NCBI GenBank assembly: GCA_009912235.1
Contig: WNDS01000001.1
Span: 682,001 to 746,000 of the forward strand
Source: Stenotrophomonas maltophilia
GTDB taxonomy: Bacteria; Pseudomonadota; Gammaproteobacteria; Xanthomonadales; Xanthomonadaceae
Reading direction: 5' to 3'
DNA: 64,000 nt
Positions 63,255 through 64,000 of the stretch are shown piece after piece (the first letter of the stretch is position 1; each line of letters begins with the position of its first letter). The notes beneath the pieces are model-generated. The model was not told the DNA's origin. It worked only from the letters and a program-made list of their open reading frames with translations, and did not search any database. The position numbers were made by a program, and so were the translations under genes.

Positions 63255-64000
63255 ATGATGCCCACCGCACCGCGCACGGCCTGGTTCGGGCAACCGCCAG
63301 GCCTGACCATCCTGTTCCTCACCGAGATGTGGGAGAGATTCTCCTACTACGGCATGCGTGCGCTGCTGGTCTATTACATGACCAAGCAGCTGCTGTTCTC
63401 GCAGGAACAGGCCTCGATGGTCTACGGCCTGTACACCGCAATGGCCTACCTCACCCCGGTGTTCGGCGACCTGCTGGCCGACCGCTGGCTGGGCAAGCGG
63501 CGCGCGGTCATCCTCGGCGGGGCCATCATGGCCTTCGGCCACTTCCTGATGGCCTTCGACGCCCTGCTGTACCCGGCGCTGCTGGCCATCGTGCTGGGCA
63601 ACGGGCTGTTCCTGCCCGCCCTGCCCGGGCAGGTGGGCGATCTGTACGGCCGCGACGACCCACGTCGCGGCTCGGCCTTCAACGTGTACTACGTGGGCAT
63701 CAACCTCGGCGCCTTCCTGGCACCGCTGGTGTGCGGCACGCTGGGCGAACTCTACGGCTGGCACATCGGCTTTTCCGCCGCCGGCATCGGCATGCTTGCC
63801 GGCCTGGTGATCTATGTCTGCGGCCGCCGCCGCCTGCCGCCGGACCCGCCCCGCACGCGTGGCAGCGCACTGCCGCTGTCCACGCTGTGGCAGCCGGCCT
63901 ACCGCCCGCTGCTGCAGTTGATGGCGATGATCGCCGGGCTCATCGTGGTGTTCCGCCTGGCCTACAAGCAGATCGGCAACACCATCGCGCTGTGGCTCGA
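63255..64000 (+). CDS. POT-family proton-dependent peptide transporter, cut by the window edge
   Basis: The first 248 residues are visible and the frame runs off the right edge. The diagnostic PTR2 motif is LFLTEMWERFSYYGMRALLV (about residues 21-40) with the ExxER proton and peptide-binding residues, then DLLADRWLGKRRAVILGG and FNVYYVGINLGAFLAPLV (second PTR2 signature). POT transporters import di- and tripeptides with protons. It starts 20 bases after the hydrolase and completes the peptide-use module. ATG at 63255 or 63258. Confidence 0.92.
   Translation, partial: MMPTAPRTAWFGQPPGLTILFLTEMWERFSYYGMRALLVYYMTKQLLFSQEQASMVYGLYTAMAYLTPVFGDLLADRWLGKRRAVILGGAIMAFGHFLMAFDALLYPALLAIVLGNGLFLPALPGQVGDLYGRDDPRRGSAFNVYYVGINLGAFLAPLVCGTLGELYGWHIGFSAAGIGMLAGLVIYVCGRRRLPPDPPRTRGSALPLSTLWQPAYRPLLQLMAMIAGLIVVFRLAYKQIGNTIALWL

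Noticed and set aside
1..64000. Prophage, integron, insertion sequence, tRNA or rRNA
   Set aside because: No integrase, transposase, phage structural gene, attachment repeat or RNA gene pattern was recognised on either strand.

Overview
The window looks like chromosomal accessory sequence of a Stenotrophomonas, most likely of the S. maltophilia complex. The evidence is the high GC content, the proteobacterial operon style with many ATGA/GTGA/TGATG stop-start overlaps, and above all a short array at 46.5-46.8 kb of stem-loops beginning with GTAG. These match the SMAG repeats known from S. maltophilia. I see no tRNA, rRNA, phage, transposase, CRISPR array or plasmid function. About 58 protein genes are recognisable, 15 of them transcription regulators (5 LysR, 4 TetR, 3 AraC-type, 1 each of HxlR, Rrf2 and XRE).

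Layout. (1) 1-5.5 kb, minus strand: a surface polysaccharide operon with polyprenyl-phosphate sugar transferase, Wzb phosphatase, Wzc tyrosine kinase, a TagD-like nucleotidyltransferase and a Wzx-type flippase that runs off the left edge and carries eleven 9-bp tandem repeats. (2) 6-12.5 kb, plus strand: aldehyde dehydrogenase (AmaB type) with an overlapping SDR, a DUF4190 protein, a methyltransferase, then the housekeeping pair pyrD-murB overlapping an EamA exporter. (3) 12.5-30.5 kb: a run of regulator-plus-enzyme pairs (LysR, TetR and HxlR regulators beside quinone reductase, DHFR-like, esterase, MFS, gluconolactonase-like, metallo-beta-lactamase, NmrA and SDR genes), several with clear palindromic operators between divergent genes. 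(4) 30.5-41.2 kb, minus strand: a nine-gene organosulfur cluster. It holds a TonB receptor, FMN reductase, DUF3088 protein, two luciferase-like monooxygenases, an M20 deacylase, an N-acetyltransferase, a fused ABC permease-ATPase and a binding protein. It has the parts of the S-alkyl-cysteine salvage pathway known from Bacillus subtilis. (5) 41.5-46.5 kb: a GlxA-type regulator and a LeuC/LeuD paralogue pair coupled to a haloacetate-dehalogenase-like hydrolase and a LysR gene. (6) 46.5-57.9 kb: the repeat array, AraC, SDR, a TetR-controlled CMD/alpha-beta hydrolase pair, an O-methyltransferase/siderophore-interacting protein/FAD monooxygenase operon with AraC, an MFS exporter with an Rrf2 regulator, and an XRE-cupin regulator. 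(7) 58.2-64 kb: a peptide or murein-peptide scavenging module with two membrane-tailed beta-lactamase-family hydrolases, a dipeptide epimerase and a POT peptide transporter cut by the right edge.

A striking property is the number of broken reading frames. Eleven otherwise recognisable genes carry frameshifts or in-frame stops, three of them with more than one lesion or a tandem repeat. The lesions fall into three kinds: loss of one GC pair inside an alternating CG tract, a one- or two-base change in a short G/C run, and five in-frame TAG codons. This may be real decay, phase variation, or sequencing error; raw reads are needed to decide. Genes that should be essential (pyrD, murB) are intact.
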